Shown: positions 17,293 to 17,753 of the stretch, piece after piece
Layout: the number at the start of each line of letters is the position of its first letter
Position numbering within the stretch: the first letter of the stretch is position 1
Source of the DNA: Chloroflexota bacterium
Lineage (GTDB): Bacteria > Chloroflexota > Limnocylindria > P2-11E
Length of the DNA stretch: 17,753 nucleotides
NCBI GenBank assembly: GCA_005881085.1
Contig: VBGU01000083.1
Span: 1 to 17,753, forward strand
Direction of reading: 5' to 3'
Position numbers and translations under genes: made by a program
Notes under the pieces: model-generated
What the model saw: only the letters and a program-made list of their open reading frames with translations
Database searches by the model: none
Told to the model about the DNA's origin: nothing

Positions 17293-17589
17293 TCAGGACA
17301 CGTGTGTGAAGGTCACGTCGGGCAAGTCCGTCGCCTGAACCCCCGGCTGCAGCGTCAAGCGCGGCGCGGGCGACGAGCCGCGCGGCGGATTCCCTCGACG
17401 CGTTCCAACGAGCGAAGGGATTGGGGTCGGCGTCGGCGGCGCCGGCTTCGCCGCCGCGGGCGAGCTCTCGACCGGCGGCTGGAGCGGCGCATTCGGATTC
17501 TTCACGTTCGTTGACGCATAGGCGTACCCCGCGACCAGCACGAGCAGCGTCGTCACGGCCGACCCGACCTTGAGCGCCCACTCGGCCAT
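17293..17589 (-). CDS. Small single-span membrane protein with proline-rich tail
   Basis: 98 aa, family not recognised. One transmembrane helix at about 7-25 (VGSAVTTLLVLVAGYAYAS) follows a short N-terminus. The rest is a Pro/Ala/Ser-rich, probably disordered tail (PAPPTPTPIPS near 50-59) with a basic patch RRGNPPRG, ending in a more ordered DLPDVTFTHVS. The ATG at 17589 shares its A with the TGA of the upstream DUF1501-like gene (TGATG), a classic coupling arrangement, which supports both the start and the reality of this small gene. A helper, anchor or secretion-linked role for the DUF1501 partner is possible but is only inferred from position. Confidence 0.6.
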   Translation of the reverse strand: MAEWALKVGSAVTTLLVLVAGYAYASTNVKNPNAPLQPPVESSPAAAKPAPPTPTPIPSLVGTRRGNPPRGSSPAPRLTLQPGVQATDLPDVTFTHVS

Positions 17590-17753
17590 CAGGCCGGGGC
17601 TTTCACGAACGGGACGCGGTCGAAGGTCTGGCCGAGTATTTCCTTCGCGTCGACGCCGAGGTGCGAGGCGAGGATCTCCTGGTACACAGCGCGGAAGTCG
17701 ACCGTGTACGAGAGGTTCCCGAGCTGGTCGAGCTTCGCGAGGTCCGGCGTCTC
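17589..17753 (-). CDS. DUF1501 family protein, C-terminal end (5' part outside window)
   Basis: The last 54 residues of a larger protein, open to the window edge. The segment LSYTVDFRAVYQEILASHLGVDAKEILG followed by a short FDRVPFV tail is the usual C-terminus of DUF1501 proteins, exported (often Tat-dependent) members of the alkaline-phosphatase/sulfatase-like fold that commonly sit beside DUF1800 genes. The catalytic-type region and signal would lie beyond the window and are not seen. The stop overlaps the following small membrane-protein gene as TGATG. Confidence 0.7.
   Translation of the reverse strand, partial: ETPDLAKLDQLGNLSYTVDFRAVYQEILASHLGVDAKEILGQTFDRVPFVKAPA

Overview
The window is GC-rich bacterial chromosome, densely packed with ordinary housekeeping, signalling and envelope genes. 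I see no rRNA, tRNA, CRISPR array, insertion sequence, phage or integrase gene. The source is probably a free-living high-GC bacterium, either Chloroflexota or an actinomycete-like lineage. That rests on the GC-rich codon use, many GTG starts, a homodimeric AceE-type pyruvate dehydrogenase, and several start codons directly preceded by TANNNT boxes (leaderless style). The phylum is a low-confidence inference.

Left part (1-5419): the C-terminal end of moaA (molybdopterin synthesis) converges on an M1 aminopeptidase gene. That gene diverges, across a 33-bp symmetric promoter, from ettA, an ABC-F translation factor. ettA overlaps by 4 bp (GTGA) a small phosphotransferase-fold kinase.

Middle (5522-12360): a PAS-GGDEF-EAL c-di-GMP enzyme is followed by an S51-family serine peptidase whose GTG start lies inside a perfect 9-bp inverted repeat. 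On the other strand are a secreted Ig-like protein of unknown function and, upstream of it, aceE. aceE is interrupted by one internal frame change where about 22 nt of the conserved DEARTFGM segment appear to be missing. Both halves are otherwise intact.

Right part (12403-17753): a short basic-tailed hypothetical gene diverges from aceE, and a cold-shock protein gene converges on it. A membrane sensor (double Cache plus HAMP, no output domain) is followed 2 nt later by a TPR-like protein with a Pro/Ala linker. The linker contains a G/C hairpin resembling a REP-type repeat. Then come a rhomboid protease, a divergent 134-residue HExxH metalloprotein, and on the minus strand the end of a DUF1501-like gene overlapping (TGATG) a small single-span, proline-rich protein.

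The five convergent junctions have stop codons either overlapping or at most 12 nt apart, and no gene-free stretch exceeds 300 bp. I found no clearly new multi-gene system. The best leads are the sensor/TPR pair, the start-codon hairpin, the aceE lesion, and the unassigned secreted and small membrane proteins.
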